Positions 18,883-27,425 of a DNA stretch of 64,000 nucleotides are shown here, piece after piece. The notes beneath the pieces are model-generated. The model did no database searches, had not been told where the DNA came from, and was given only the letters and a program-made list of their open reading frames with translations. Source of the DNA: UBA2033 sp035345875 (GTDB lineage Bacteria; Spirochaetota; Leptospiria; Leptospirales; Leptospiraceae); assembly GCA_035345875.1 (NCBI GenBank), contig DAORDH010000018.1:1-64000 (forward strand). Reading direction: 5' to 3'. Positions within the stretch are counted from its first letter, which is position 1. Every line of letters starts with the position of its first letter. A program made the position numbers and the translations under genes.

Positions 18883-19691
18883 TCAGCCAAACTTTTTCCA
18901 GAATTTATGATTGGGAGTTCTACTGTCCCCGTTTTTAGAAAATTCTTTTTTGAGTCCGTTTACATAATACATTTCTAATTCGCTTTTATTTTTGGCGTTT
19001 ACCTTTCCACGGTATTCGCAATCAAAAAAATCTTTTACTAAGTTGTAAGTGATTCCGCTAATATTGATTTTAGGAATTCCCCCTGCACACATATAAGAAT
19101 CCCCAATTGTTTTGAGTTTTTCTAAATTGTATCTCTCAATAATTTTATCAAATTGAACAAAGCAAGCATCTAGATCCTTGATGAGATCTTGTGGGCTTAG
19201 CTTCTCTGCAATCTGAGTAAATCCTTTGAAGTCTGTAAACATAACACTTACTTGTTCAAAAAAAGTGGGTTCTGCAAAACCTTTTTCTTTCAGTTCTGTT
19301 GCTACATCTTTGGGTAAAATATTTAACAAAAGCTTTTCAGACTTTTGACTTTCAACCTCAACTTTTTCTAATAAAGAAAAGTTTTGAATTACTCCTGCAA
19401 CTTGACCACAGAAGATGGAAATTTTTTCTTGATCTTTTTTATTTAGTCTTAATTTTTCTTTTCCATGATAGAAGTCTAAGGTTCCAATCAATTTATCTTT
19501 AACAAATAAAGGAACAATAAAAAGAGAATGGTGATTTAGTAAAATTTGGTTCTTAACTTCACCTTCATCATTCGAATTTTTTTTTTAACAGTATCTGGAA
19601 CGTACTGCAATCTTAAACTTGTACAGTATGATAAATATCTAAAGGTAAATCTTTTAGAGCAAGAAAAAACAGTTTAACTCCTGCTTTTAGA
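18883..19691 (-). pseudogene. Decayed GAF-domain class III nucleotide cyclase
   Basis: The open part (TTG at 19491 to 18883, 202 aa) holds the end of a GAF domain, a linker (EKLLLNILPKDVATELKEKG) and a cyclase catalytic start with both metal Asp residues (MFTDFKGF D87; KTIGDSYMC D131). Residue 140 then jumps from GGIP directly to KINISGITYNLVKDFF. The central block with the substrate and N/R residues is lost, about 70 residues judged from intact relatives. Upstream coding continues in frame as LLNHHSLFIVPLFVKDK, breaks at a run of ten A (19577-19586), resumes as SLRLQYVPDTV, and shifts again at KDLPLDIYHTVQV (to about 19691). Several lesions mean a dead gene. Confidence 0.82.
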
Positions 19692-20278
19692 GTTTATTGA
19701 CGTATATCTTTTAGATTTTATTAAAACTCTCTATAGAAAATAAATTAAAGTGAGTTATGGTAGGCTTAGGATTTCGAGACTCTTAATATCCAAACTCTTT
19801 CTAGTTCAAAACAACTAATTTCGAAAAATCCGCAATCCTTTTTCGCTTAAAGACTTAATGCAAAGACTAAAGATACTCAATCTTAGTTCAAATTAAATTA
19901 CTTCTTTTCCAGAATCGATAGGTGATCTAAAGAAAATAACAATGTTTTAACTCAAGCACAATCCTTTTTTCAAGCAAGAACAAGAAAGAATAAAAAAAAT
20001 ATGCAAAATTTTAGGATCTATTGGGATTCGTTTTACTTTGATCTAATTTTTCTGGTAAGTATCTTGCTATATAAAGGTTTCTTCTAACACGGATAATCTT
20101 ATTTATCCTATTTTATTTTTAATCTTTATTCGGTAAGACAATACTATTGATATTGCATAACTAGAGTAAATTACTTGACATGACCTAGATTTTATTTTGA
20201 AATATGGTAATACCTAGACTAACAATAATTTGTCACTAACCATTCGGAATGACGTTGGTATAAATGGGGAGAGCAAAA
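19692..20278. other. Gene-free gap with repeat copy C
   Basis: No open frame of note. Positions 19801-19860 repeat the dispersed intergenic element: CTAGTTCAAAACAACTAATT, then AATCCGCAATCCTTTTTCGC. The rest is A+T-rich, with a 28-codon frame from 20001 that I do not trust. The promoter of the histidine kinase should lie in the last 150 bases. Confidence 0.5.
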
Positions 20279-21559
20279 ATGATTTTACCGGATATTGAAT
20301 TCCAAAAAATTTTTGAATCAGTGCCTGCGCTATACCTAATCGTTTCTCCTGATTTAATTATTGTTGCTGTTAGCGATTCATACAATAAAGCAACTATGAC
20401 CAAGAGAGAGGAAATTATTGGGAGAGAAATTTTCGAAGTATTTCCTGACAATCCAAACGACTTAAAGGCGGATGGCGTTTCCAATCTCCGCGCTTCTTTA
20501 GATTTTGTCATAAGGAATAAAGTTCCTCACACAATGGCAATTCAAAAATATGATATTCGTAATCCTGAAGGAGAGTTTGAAGTCAGATATTGGAGTCCTT
20601 TGAATACTCCTGTCTTGAATTCTGATAAAGAAATTTTATATATTATCCACCGAGTGGAGGATGTGACTGAGTTTATTAGAATGAAAGATGAAAAAGTTAA
20701 GAGTGATGCTACTATTGATGAATTGCGGTTGGATTTGAAAGAGATGGAAATAGAATTGATTCAACGTTCACGCGAAATTCAAAAATTAAATGTAGAGCTT
20801 GAACAGAAAGTAATAGATAGAACAAAAAACTTAGAAAAAGCAAATGAGAAAATTCAAAAGAATTTACATTCCCTTTCTTTTCAAAAGCGTCAGTTAGAAG
20901 ATTTTTGTAATATTATATCGCATAACTTACGTTCTCCTCTCGTTAATATTTCTATGCTAATTGAATTTATAACAGAGAGTAAAGTGGAATCTGAAAAGAA
21001 ATTATTAATTGAAAAATTAAGAATAGCATCTAATAATTTGAATGAAGTTTTTGATCAATTAGTAGAGTCACTTCAGATTCAGGAAGATACGGAAATACAA
21101 TCCGAAAACTTAATCATTCAAGACTATCTACAAAAAGTATTGGGTGGATTGCAAGGACAGATTAATAAATCTCAAGCCGTTTTTCAGATAGATTTTAACA
21201 ATGCGGCAACAGTTTATTATCCACCAAAGTATTTAACGAGTATTTTACACAATCTTATTAGCAATTCATTAAAATATCACTCTCCAGACCGAGGCTTAAT
21301 TATAAGAATACAAACAGAGAGTGTAGCTAATAGTATTATACTATCTGTTTCAGATAATGGCTTGGGTATTGATTTGAATAAACATAAAGATAATTTATTT
21401 AAGATCAGGAAAACTTTTCATTCCAATCCAGATGCCAAAGGTTTTGGATTATTTATTACCAAGACACAGGTGGAAGCCATGAGTGGACGAATTTGGGCGG
21501 AGAGTATGCCAAATCAAGGCTCAGTTTTTTATGTTGAATTTAAGAATCAAACTAAATGA
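20279..21559 (+). CDS. Soluble PAS-domain sensor histidine kinase
   Basis: 426 aa from the ATG at 20279, which has GGGGAG 8 bases ahead; an in-frame ATG at 20264 is less likely. An N-terminal PAS domain (about 1-125) is followed by a coiled coil (about 130-205). The HisKA domain has the phospho-acceptor His in NIISHNLRSPLVN, and the HATPase domain has N box NLISNSLKY, G1 DNGLGID and G2 KGFGLFI. No membrane segment, so it is cytosolic and senses an internal signal. It overlaps the response regulator by 4 bases (ATGA), its likely phosphotransfer partner. Confidence 0.92.
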   Translation: MILPDIEFQKIFESVPALYLIVSPDLIIVAVSDSYNKATMTKREEIIGREIFEVFPDNPNDLKADGVSNLRASLDFVIRNKVPHTMAIQKYDIRNPEGEFEVRYWSPLNTPVLNSDKEILYIIHRVEDVTEFIRMKDEKVKSDATIDELRLDLKEMEIELIQRSREIQKLNVELEQKVIDRTKNLEKANEKIQKNLHSLSFQKRQLEDFCNIISHNLRSPLVNISMLIEFITESKVESEKKLLIEKLRIASNNLNEVFDQLVESLQIQEDTEIQSENLIIQDYLQKVLGGLQGQINKSQAVFQIDFNNAATVYYPPKYLTSILHNLISNSLKYHSPDRGLIIRIQTESVANSIILSVSDNGLGIDLNKHKDNLFKIRKTFHSNPDAKGFGLFITKTQVEAMSGRIWAESMPNQGSVFYVEFKNQTK

Positions 21560-21954
21560 AAAGTATAAAAAGAATTTATCTTATAGACGATGACGAACTT
21601 TTCGTTTACTTACTCAGTAGGACGATTGAGGCAACGAAACTGGTTGAAAATATTGAAATATTTAATAATGGTCAAGATGCAATTGAATTCTTAAAAGAGA
21701 ATACGGACAAAGAAGAAATCTTACCAGAAATAATTTTTCTAGATCTTTCAATGCCGATACTAGACGGTTGGGGATTTTTAGATGAATATCTATTTATAAA
21801 ACCTAAATTAAATAAAAAAATTGAATTATTCATTTTATCATCTTCGGTTTCTCCGCATGACGTTGAACGAGCAAAAAAAAATTTAGATGTCTCAGACTTT
21901 ATAATCAAACCGATGAGTAAAAAAGGATTCATACATATTATAGAACAAATGTAA
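21556..21954 (+). CDS. Single-domain response regulator (Rcp1-like)
   Basis: 132 aa, receiver domain only. The acidic pocket is IDDDE, the phospho-acceptor Asp is in IIFLDLSMPILDGWGFL, and the conserved Lys is in FIIKPMSKKG. There is no output domain, so it may act by protein contact or as a phosphate relay. The start overlaps the kinase stop by 4 bases, showing coupling. Similar stand-alone receivers often pair with PAS or phytochrome-type kinases. Confidence 0.93.
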   Translation: MKSIKRIYLIDDDELFVYLLSRTIEATKLVENIEIFNNGQDAIEFLKENTDKEEILPEIIFLDLSMPILDGWGFLDEYLFIKPKLNKKIELFILSSSVSPHDVERAKKNLDVSDFIIKPMSKKGFIHIIEQM

Positions 21955-22264
21955 ATTTCTACCTAAGTCGCATATCATCACGTCTATAACGAGTCAATTG
22001 CTCTTACTGATTCTCTCATTCTTTATTTGTAAATAGCTTTAACTTGTCTTATCTTATAATCCTTATAAAAAAGTATTAACAAATAAAATTTGCAACCATT
22101 AGAACAAAATATCGGATTCTAGAAGAACTGTGAATAGGAGACACGGATATTTTAAAGATAAATTCATCTATGATACCATCAGATAAATACTTCAAGTAAG
22201 AATATGGGGTTCTTTTGGGCAAACAGATGTTATCCGTTACTCGCAATATTATCTTATCAAATAG

Positions 22265-22423
22265 GAAAAATTAGATATTGGACTTTTTCTAAGAGAAATA
22301 ATTTTAGGAACGATCGGTTCTGATTCTCAACTTGATACGAATTGCGTTGGCGATAGAGTTTATAATCTTGAAACTAGAGAGAATAATAGAGTGATTTCAG
22401 ATAAGTACATCCTCACTCTATAG
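22265..22423 (+). pseudogene. Fragment of a class III cyclase gene
   Basis: An open stretch of 52 codons ending in TAG at 22421-22423 reads like the tail of a cyclase catalytic domain: IGLFLREIILGTIGSDSQLD, then VGDRVYNLETR. This parallels the intact cyclase at 27426-28889 (IGIGIHTGDVIVGNIGSEKR, then IGDNVNLSSR). It begins directly after an in-frame stop, and I find no matching start of the domain upstream. Key residues are partly altered. It looks like the remnant of a lost gene. The flanking gap, 21955-22488, shows nothing else I can support. Confidence 0.6.
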
Positions 22424-22488
22424 AGTAGAGAAATTTTATTGACGTTATTCTTTTTTCATCAAGAATGTAAGGACTGTTAGGAGTAAAT

Positions 22489-22899
22489 ATGTTTCAATTA
22501 ATCTATTCTAGTATCGAATCTAGGGCTATGGATACAGATGATTTACGAGATATTGTGAAAAAAGCAGTTTCTGCAAATAAAGCGATAGATGTAACAGGAT
22601 TATTACTATATGTAGATGGATTTATTTTGCAATTATTAGAAGGGGAAAAAGAAATAGTCTTAAATTTATATCAAAAAATAAAAAAAGATCTAAGGCATTA
22701 TGACGTAGAAACCATATTAGAAATAGAGAGAGGAAAAAGAATGTTTCCTGATTGGTCGATGGGATTTAAAAGTATTCACACGAATGAAATTAGAAATTTT
22801 GACGGTGAAGTGATTACCTCAGAAACTCTAAGGAGTAGATGTCGGATAAAGCCTAATTTAGTTTTTGATTTAATGGCTACTTTCATTGAAAAAGGATAA
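22489..22899 (+). CDS. Short BLUF-domain blue-light sensor
   Basis: 136 aa, a single FAD-binding BLUF domain with a short C-terminal helix region. The photochemical residues are present: Y6 in LIYSS, N30, Q48 in FILQLLEG, and W89/M91 in FPDWSMGF. VTGLLLY and KKDLRHYDVE are also family motifs. In known BLUF proteins light changes the Gln-Tyr hydrogen bonding around flavin, and the signal passes to a partner protein. No output domain is fused, so a partner is expected. It stands downstream of a PAS kinase/regulator pair and a cyclase fragment, but no link is shown. Confidence 0.93.
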   Translation: MFQLIYSSIESRAMDTDDLRDIVKKAVSANKAIDVTGLLLYVDGFILQLLEGEKEIVLNLYQKIKKDLRHYDVETILEIERGKRMFPDWSMGFKSIHTNEIRNFDGEVITSETLRSRCRIKPNLVFDLMATFIEKG

Positions 22900-23095
22900 A
22901 GGCATAGATTAAAAAATAATCTGTTGTTTATAAAAAATCCTGCAAGCTTTCAAAAAAAATAAGTTAAATAAATTGCAATTCTAGAGAAGAAAATAAATGA
23001 AAATTTAAACCATCGAAAACTGATATTCAGTTCTCCTGCATTTTTGCTAAATGAAAGTCTATCTGGTAATTTTCTATTCGCTTTTTAAGAAACAT

Positions 23096-24655
23096 TTATT
23101 GCATGCCTTCTACCATTACCTTTCCGCCTGACTCTTGATAGTGCAAAGTAAAATCCGCTAAATATTCAACAACGGATAGTCCAATCAGAGGTTCATCTAT
23201 AAATTGAATATATACTTCTTCGCCTAATGGTAACCTAAACATTGCCATTTTAAAGGACAAATAATTCGAAAATACTAATGCTTTACGCACAACGATCGTA
23301 TGACGTTTATCTTTGGATTCTATTGTAAAATCTGCTTTAAAAATACTACCGAAAGGAAGTCCTTTAAATAATAGAACAATGATTTGCAATACTATGCCAA
23401 TCGCTACACCTACAAGCAAATCCTCCCAAAGAGTAAAAATAATTGTTACCAGAAAAATAAATAATCGATCAAGACCCTTCTGATACATGTGATAAAACTC
23501 TATAGGAGATGCTAATTTTAAGCCTGTCATCACTAAGATAGCAGCTAACGCAGCAAGTGGAATTTCATGAATCAGTGCTGGAAATAAAACTATAAAAACT
23601 AACAAAAATACTCCATGAAAAAAATTTGACCAACGTGTCTTTGCTCCGTTATTAACATTTGCAGAACTTCTTACTACCTCTGCAATAATCGGAATCCCAC
23701 CAATCATTCCTAAAAGAAAATTGGCTACACCTTTTGAAATTAATTCTTTGTTCATATTGCTAGTTCTTCTATAGGGGTCAATCTTATCAATTGCAGTCGC
23801 GGTTAATAATGATTCTACACTTCCAACAATCACAATTGTAATCACCATTAAAATAAAATCAAGAGTCAAGATTTTAGAAAAATTAGGGGAGGCAAACCCA
23901 TCGGCTATATGTGCAGGAAGGTTTACTAAACTTTGTGGACCTATATCATAATATTTTTTTAAAAATGTAAATGTATGCTGATCTTCTAAATTAAAATAAA
24001 ATCCAATCCCCATTCCGATTAATACAACAGCTAAAGGAGCAGGTATTTTTTTTACCCATGAAACATTGATAAGGGGTAATACTATCAGAACGACAATGCC
24101 AACAACACCTATAATAGAAATTTCAGGATTCAGATTTAGGATACTATTAGGAATTTCAGCGACCAAGCCAATGATTGATTTTGATTTGGGACTAACGCCT
24201 AATAGAATATGAACTTGCTTTGAAATGATAATAATTCCTATCGCGGCCATCATCCCATGAATAACGGATGCCGGAAAATATACATTTAGGTTACCAGCTT
24301 TTAACAAACCAAGGATAATTTGAAGTAGACCTGCAATAACAATAGCAGCTAACGTTAATTCGAAACCCAATTTAGCATCACCACCGCCAAGAACGTTGAT
24401 TGAACTTATAATTACAGCGATCAAACCGGCGGCAGGACCATTGATTGTAACGTAAGAACCTCCGAGCAATGAGCCTATAATTCCTCCAATAATTCCTGAA
24501 AATAATCCAGACATTGGTGGTGCACCAGAGGCAATAGCTATTCCAATACAAAGCGGTAACGCGATTAAAAAAATTGTAAATCCAGAAACTATATCGTTGC
24601 GCCAATTTTCTCTTAAACCGGCTATCCCATCGAGTGGTATTTTCTTCTTGTCCAT
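23096..24655 (-). CDS. SulP-family anion transporter
   Basis: 519 aa with about 10-12 membrane segments. The start NWRNDIVSGFTIFLIALPLC and the GPAAGLIAVI motif are typical of the SLC26/SulP family, which moves sulfate, bicarbonate or other anions across the inner membrane. The C-terminal part after about 440 is a short STAS-like region (VEYLADFTLHYQESGGKVMV). Substrate cannot be told from sequence; the cyanobacterial BicA-like branch would make it a bicarbonate transporter. No operon partner. Confidence 0.9.
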   Translation of the reverse strand: MDKKKIPLDGIAGLRENWRNDIVSGFTIFLIALPLCIGIAIASGAPPMSGLFSGIIGGIIGSLLGGSYVTINGPAAGLIAVIISSINVLGGGDAKLGFELTLAAIVIAGLLQIILGLLKAGNLNVYFPASVIHGMMAAIGIIIISKQVHILLGVSPKSKSIIGLVAEIPNSILNLNPEISIIGVVGIVVLIVLPLINVSWVKKIPAPLAVVLIGMGIGFYFNLEDQHTFTFLKKYYDIGPQSLVNLPAHIADGFASPNFSKILTLDFILMVITIVIVGSVESLLTATAIDKIDPYRRTSNMNKELISKGVANFLLGMIGGIPIIAEVVRSSANVNNGAKTRWSNFFHGVFLLVFIVLFPALIHEIPLAALAAILVMTGLKLASPIEFYHMYQKGLDRLFIFLVTIIFTLWEDLLVGVAIGIVLQIIVLLFKGLPFGSIFKADFTIESKDKRHTIVVRKALVFSNYLSFKMAMFRLPLGEEVYIQFIDEPLIGLSVVEYLADFTLHYQESGGKVMVEGMQ

Positions 24656-24840
24656 AATCTGCCTTTAAAATAGGTTCAATAGGAGATATCAAATTTACAG
24701 CTATATTTATAAAATATAGCAAGTGATACAGAACACAAATTATACTTAACCGCAAGGATATAGTCAGAGTAGCAAAGGATAGAAACTCATTATTAGTATG
24801 AACAATATGTATTGATTCGAAGCGTTATGTGTTAGTATTA

Positions 24841-24985
24841 AAATTTTACCCCATCTAGATCAAATCATCTTTTTATAAAAGACTCGCAATCTTTTTTTAA
24901 TTTCAGGTTTCATTTTTAAAAAGGAATCTAAAACTATTGTCGAAAAAGTTAGATGAAAAGTGTCTGCTATATGCCATTAAGAAAT
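24841..24985 (+). repeat. Intergenic repeat, copy D
   Basis: The gap 24656-25068 has no gene before the thioesterase promoter. The repeat starts AAATTTTACCCCATCTAGAT, has AAAGACTCGCAATC, then GTCGAAAAAGTTAGATGAAA and TGCTATATGCCATTA. It resembles copy A over its whole length but is strongly diverged. Confidence 0.5.
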
Positions 24986-25013
24986 TGAACTTGTTTAAAC
25001 AGAAAAAATTGGT

Positions 25014-25043
25014 TTGACAATTATCTATGTAAATACATATATG
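25014..25043 (+). promoter_or_regulatory. Likely sigma-70 promoter of the thioesterase-MarR operon
   Basis: A consensus -35 TTGACA (25014-25019) is followed after 18 bases by TATATG (25038-25043). The -10 region sits inside a 36-bp palindrome, so a bound repressor would block it. Confidence 0.6.
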
Positions 25044-25057
25044 TAGTTACATAGATA
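25022..25057. promoter_or_regulatory. 36-bp palindromic operator
   Basis: Two 18-base halves, TATCTATGTAAATACATA and its mirror, match with only one mismatched pair. The palindrome overlaps the -10 element and ends 11 bases before the thioesterase start. MarR proteins bind such palindromes as dimers and usually control their own operon, so the MarR-type gene at 25617 is the likely binder. The length suggests two adjacent dimer sites. Confidence 0.75.
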
Positions 25058-25068
25058 AAGAGGATTTT

Positions 25069-25575
25069 ATGAGCCCAATGAATTATGACAGATCTCCTAC
25101 CGGATTGTATCGTGTTCGATTTCAAGATTGCGATCCCTTCGGACATTTAAACAATGCTCGCTATATAGATTACGCTCTCGATGCACGAGAGGATCAATTA
25201 CGACGTTATTATGGTTTTGATACCCCTTCTTGGACTCAATCTGCTGGAAAAGGGTGGGTGGTCTCTAAAATGAAAGCAAACTATCTAAAGTCTATTTTGT
25301 GGAATGAGGAAATTCGAATTTCCACGAAGCTTGTTGAATTGGGGGAAGGGTCTTTGTGGGTGGAGGCTATTTTTTCGGACCCACATTCTGATAAGTTGAA
25401 ATCACTTGTATGGGGTAATTTCGTTTATATTGATATAAAATCGGGTCGTCCCGTACGACATGAAAGTGATTTGAAAGAGTTCCTAAATTCAATTCTCTAT
25501 ACTAAAGAATGGGAAGGCAAAGAAGATATCGATCGTAGAGTGCAGTCCCTCAGAAGAAATCTAGTAGCAGTATAA
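25069..25575 (+). CDS. Acyl-CoA thioesterase (4-hydroxybenzoyl-CoA type, hot-dog fold)
   Basis: 168 aa. The active-site pattern VRFQDCDPFGHLNNARYIDY matches the 4HBT family, in which the Asp near the start of the long helix acts in catalysis. The start is supported by AGAGG just upstream. It cleaves an acyl-CoA of unknown chain type, probably in the cytosol. It is the first gene of a two-gene unit with a MarR-type regulator 41 bp downstream, behind a promoter overlapping a palindromic operator; an acyl-CoA or related fatty compound may be the inducer. Confidence 0.88.
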   Translation: MSPMNYDRSPTGLYRVRFQDCDPFGHLNNARYIDYALDAREDQLRRYYGFDTPSWTQSAGKGWVVSKMKANYLKSILWNEEIRISTKLVELGEGSLWVEAIFSDPHSDKLKSLVWGNFVYIDIKSGRPVRHESDLKEFLNSILYTKEWEGKEDIDRRVQSLRRNLVAV

Positions 25576-25616
25576 AAACTGCTCGCCATATATTTGATAT
25601 TCTTTAAAATTTTTCT

Positions 25617-26156
25617 ATGGCTACAAAAAGAAAATCAAAAGCTACTACTTTGAAAAAGAGTAATACAACTGAAGTGAAGGATGAAATACTTTCTCTTCCG
25701 AATGACTTTGTCAGAGAAATGCGAAAAAGCGGAGTTCGATGTTTGCATTTAAATCTTAGGCGTGCAGTTCGAACGGTAGACCGCCATTTTGATTTTGCTC
25801 TAGAAAAGGTAGGACTTACTGCGAATCGATTTAATATTTTAATGACGTTAGGTGCGAATCCCATGGGAATGGAACTGGCACCTCTTGCACAACTACTTGT
25901 CTACGACCGTTCTACACTCCTTAGAAATTTAGAGCCACTAGAGGAGTCAAACTGGATTCGTGATATTCCTTCAGATACAAAACGAGCCCGTAAGATTGCT
26001 CTCACTCAAGCTGGAATCAGAAAATTAAAAGATGGATTAGTAGCCTGGAATGCAGCCCAATCAAAATCAGAATTAGTTTTAGGTGGAAGTGATTATTCCC
26101 TTTTCTTAAAAAAACTAAGAATACTTGCAAACCAAGAGAATTTAATAAACGACTAA
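25617..26156 (+). CDS. MarR-family transcriptional regulator
   Basis: 179 aa. Winged-helix domain: FDFALEKVGLTANRFNILMT, the recognition region PLAQLLVYDRSTLLRNLEPL, and the wing IRDIPSDTKRARKIALTQAG. A basic N-terminal tail of about 45 residues (KRKSKATTLKK) is longer than usual. It likely represses its own operon through the palindrome at 25022-25057 and releases on binding a small ligand. Co-transcribed with the thioesterase. Confidence 0.9.
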   Translation: MATKRKSKATTLKKSNTTEVKDEILSLPNDFVREMRKSGVRCLHLNLRRAVRTVDRHFDFALEKVGLTANRFNILMTLGANPMGMELAPLAQLLVYDRSTLLRNLEPLEESNWIRDIPSDTKRARKIALTQAGIRKLKDGLVAWNAAQSKSELVLGGSDYSLFLKKLRILANQENLIND

Positions 26157-26385
26157 TTTATTTTATTCTAAAACTCTCTCGCTATAAAGCTGAAAATATT
26201 TTTTAAAGACTGATTCGAAAATATTATTTGCTCTAAGGCATTCATTTACAAGATTGAATGGGTGATAATTTTGGATAAAAGGATTCAAGTTAGCCATTAG
26301 CCGCTAGAAAGAAATATTTATGATCAATTCAGAAAATTGTATTGACTAGCTTCCTGTTGCAAGAATTAAAAAGATTGAGGTAATT

Positions 26386-27336
26386 TTGAAGCCATATCTA
26401 GGAAAAGAAAATTTTTTACAGACAGTATTTTTGCTTATCAGTTTTTGTATTTTGATTATTTCAAATAACTGTATGACATTGATAACTATGGAAAAAGCAT
26501 GGGGCATAAAAGCAAAGGAAAGATCTAGTTGTGGAAGATGCTGGTTTAAAATGGATGAGGAACCATTTCCGTTACGCTCAGTTTACAATGGAACTTATAG
26601 TTTGTTTGGTTATATCAAAAGTTCGAATGGGGCTATTTTAATTTATCCAAATTTTCTAATCGATGTTCCACTCAGTTTTGCTTTGGATACAGTTTTACTT
26701 CCAATTTCGATTCCTAATGCAATTATTAGAGAAATGAATTTTCGCGGTTACTCAGTTAGCACAGATAAATTTTCAATTAGAAAAGTATACTTTCAGGATG
26801 AGGAATTAGATTTGAATCCAGATGATTTTATTATTCTAAAAAATGGAAATGATCAATATGCTAGAGATAGTAAAAAAGTCTATTATAGAAAATATCAGAT
26901 CGAGGGCGCAGATCCAGATAGTTTTAATGTATTAGAGGAAAAAGAAAAATTCTATTCCAAAGATAAAAATAGAGTGTTTTTCGAAGGTACAGAAATCAAA
27001 GGTGCAGATGTAATATCATTTCAAGCAATTAATGCTCATTACTCCAAAGATAAAAAATCCGTTTTTTTTAAACGAGAAATAATCGATGGTGCAAATCCAA
27101 TCAAGTTTAGATTTTTTCAAATTTCTTCAGAAGCAAAATTAGGGGCAAGTGCCTCCTGTGATAAGGTACCCTCTGAATTATATTCTACAGATGGCCAATT
27201 TGTTTTTTATGGGGCAACTAAAATAAAAGACGCTGATATCAAAACTTTTGTTGTAACGGGTAAAGGATGTAATACTGCGGAAGACAAGTATCATTTCTTT
27301 TTGGGAGATTCTTCCTATAAAAAAGAAATTAAGTAA
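26386..27336 (+). CDS. Lipoprotein with YceK-like start and DKNYY repeats
   Basis: 316 aa from TTG, with GAGG 5 bases ahead. A hydrophobic start ends in ISNNCMT, a loose leptospiral lipobox. Residues about 60-115 (YNGTYSLFGYIK, DVPLSFALDTVLLPISIP) resemble the YceK/YidQ lipoproteins. The rest has DKNYY-type repeats: YARDSKKVYYRKYQIEGADP, YSKDKNRVFFEGTEIKGAD, YSKDKKSVFFKREIIDGANP. These repeats are found in surface or periplasmic proteins of unknown role. The fusion of the two parts is unusual. Stands alone. Confidence 0.78.
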   Translation: MKPYLGKENFLQTVFLLISFCILIISNNCMTLITMEKAWGIKAKERSSCGRCWFKMDEEPFPLRSVYNGTYSLFGYIKSSNGAILIYPNFLIDVPLSFALDTVLLPISIPNAIIREMNFRGYSVSTDKFSIRKVYFQDEELDLNPDDFIILKNGNDQYARDSKKVYYRKYQIEGADPDSFNVLEEKEKFYSKDKNRVFFEGTEIKGADVISFQAINAHYSKDKKSVFFKREIIDGANPIKFRFFQISSEAKLGASASCDKVPSELYSTDGQFVFYGATKIKDADIKTFVVTGKGCNTAEDKYHFFLGDSSYKKEIK

Positions 27337-27425
27337 CTGTATAAAATGATAATAAGAAACAAATATAGCCGTTTCAAAAAAAATTATCAAACAGCTTATA
27401 GATATAATTGGATTTAGAGAATAAT

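Noticed and set aside
20001..20090. A 28-codon frame in the gap before the histidine kinase with a hydrophobic middle
   Set aside because: No ribosome site and too short; could be a remnant but has no family match.
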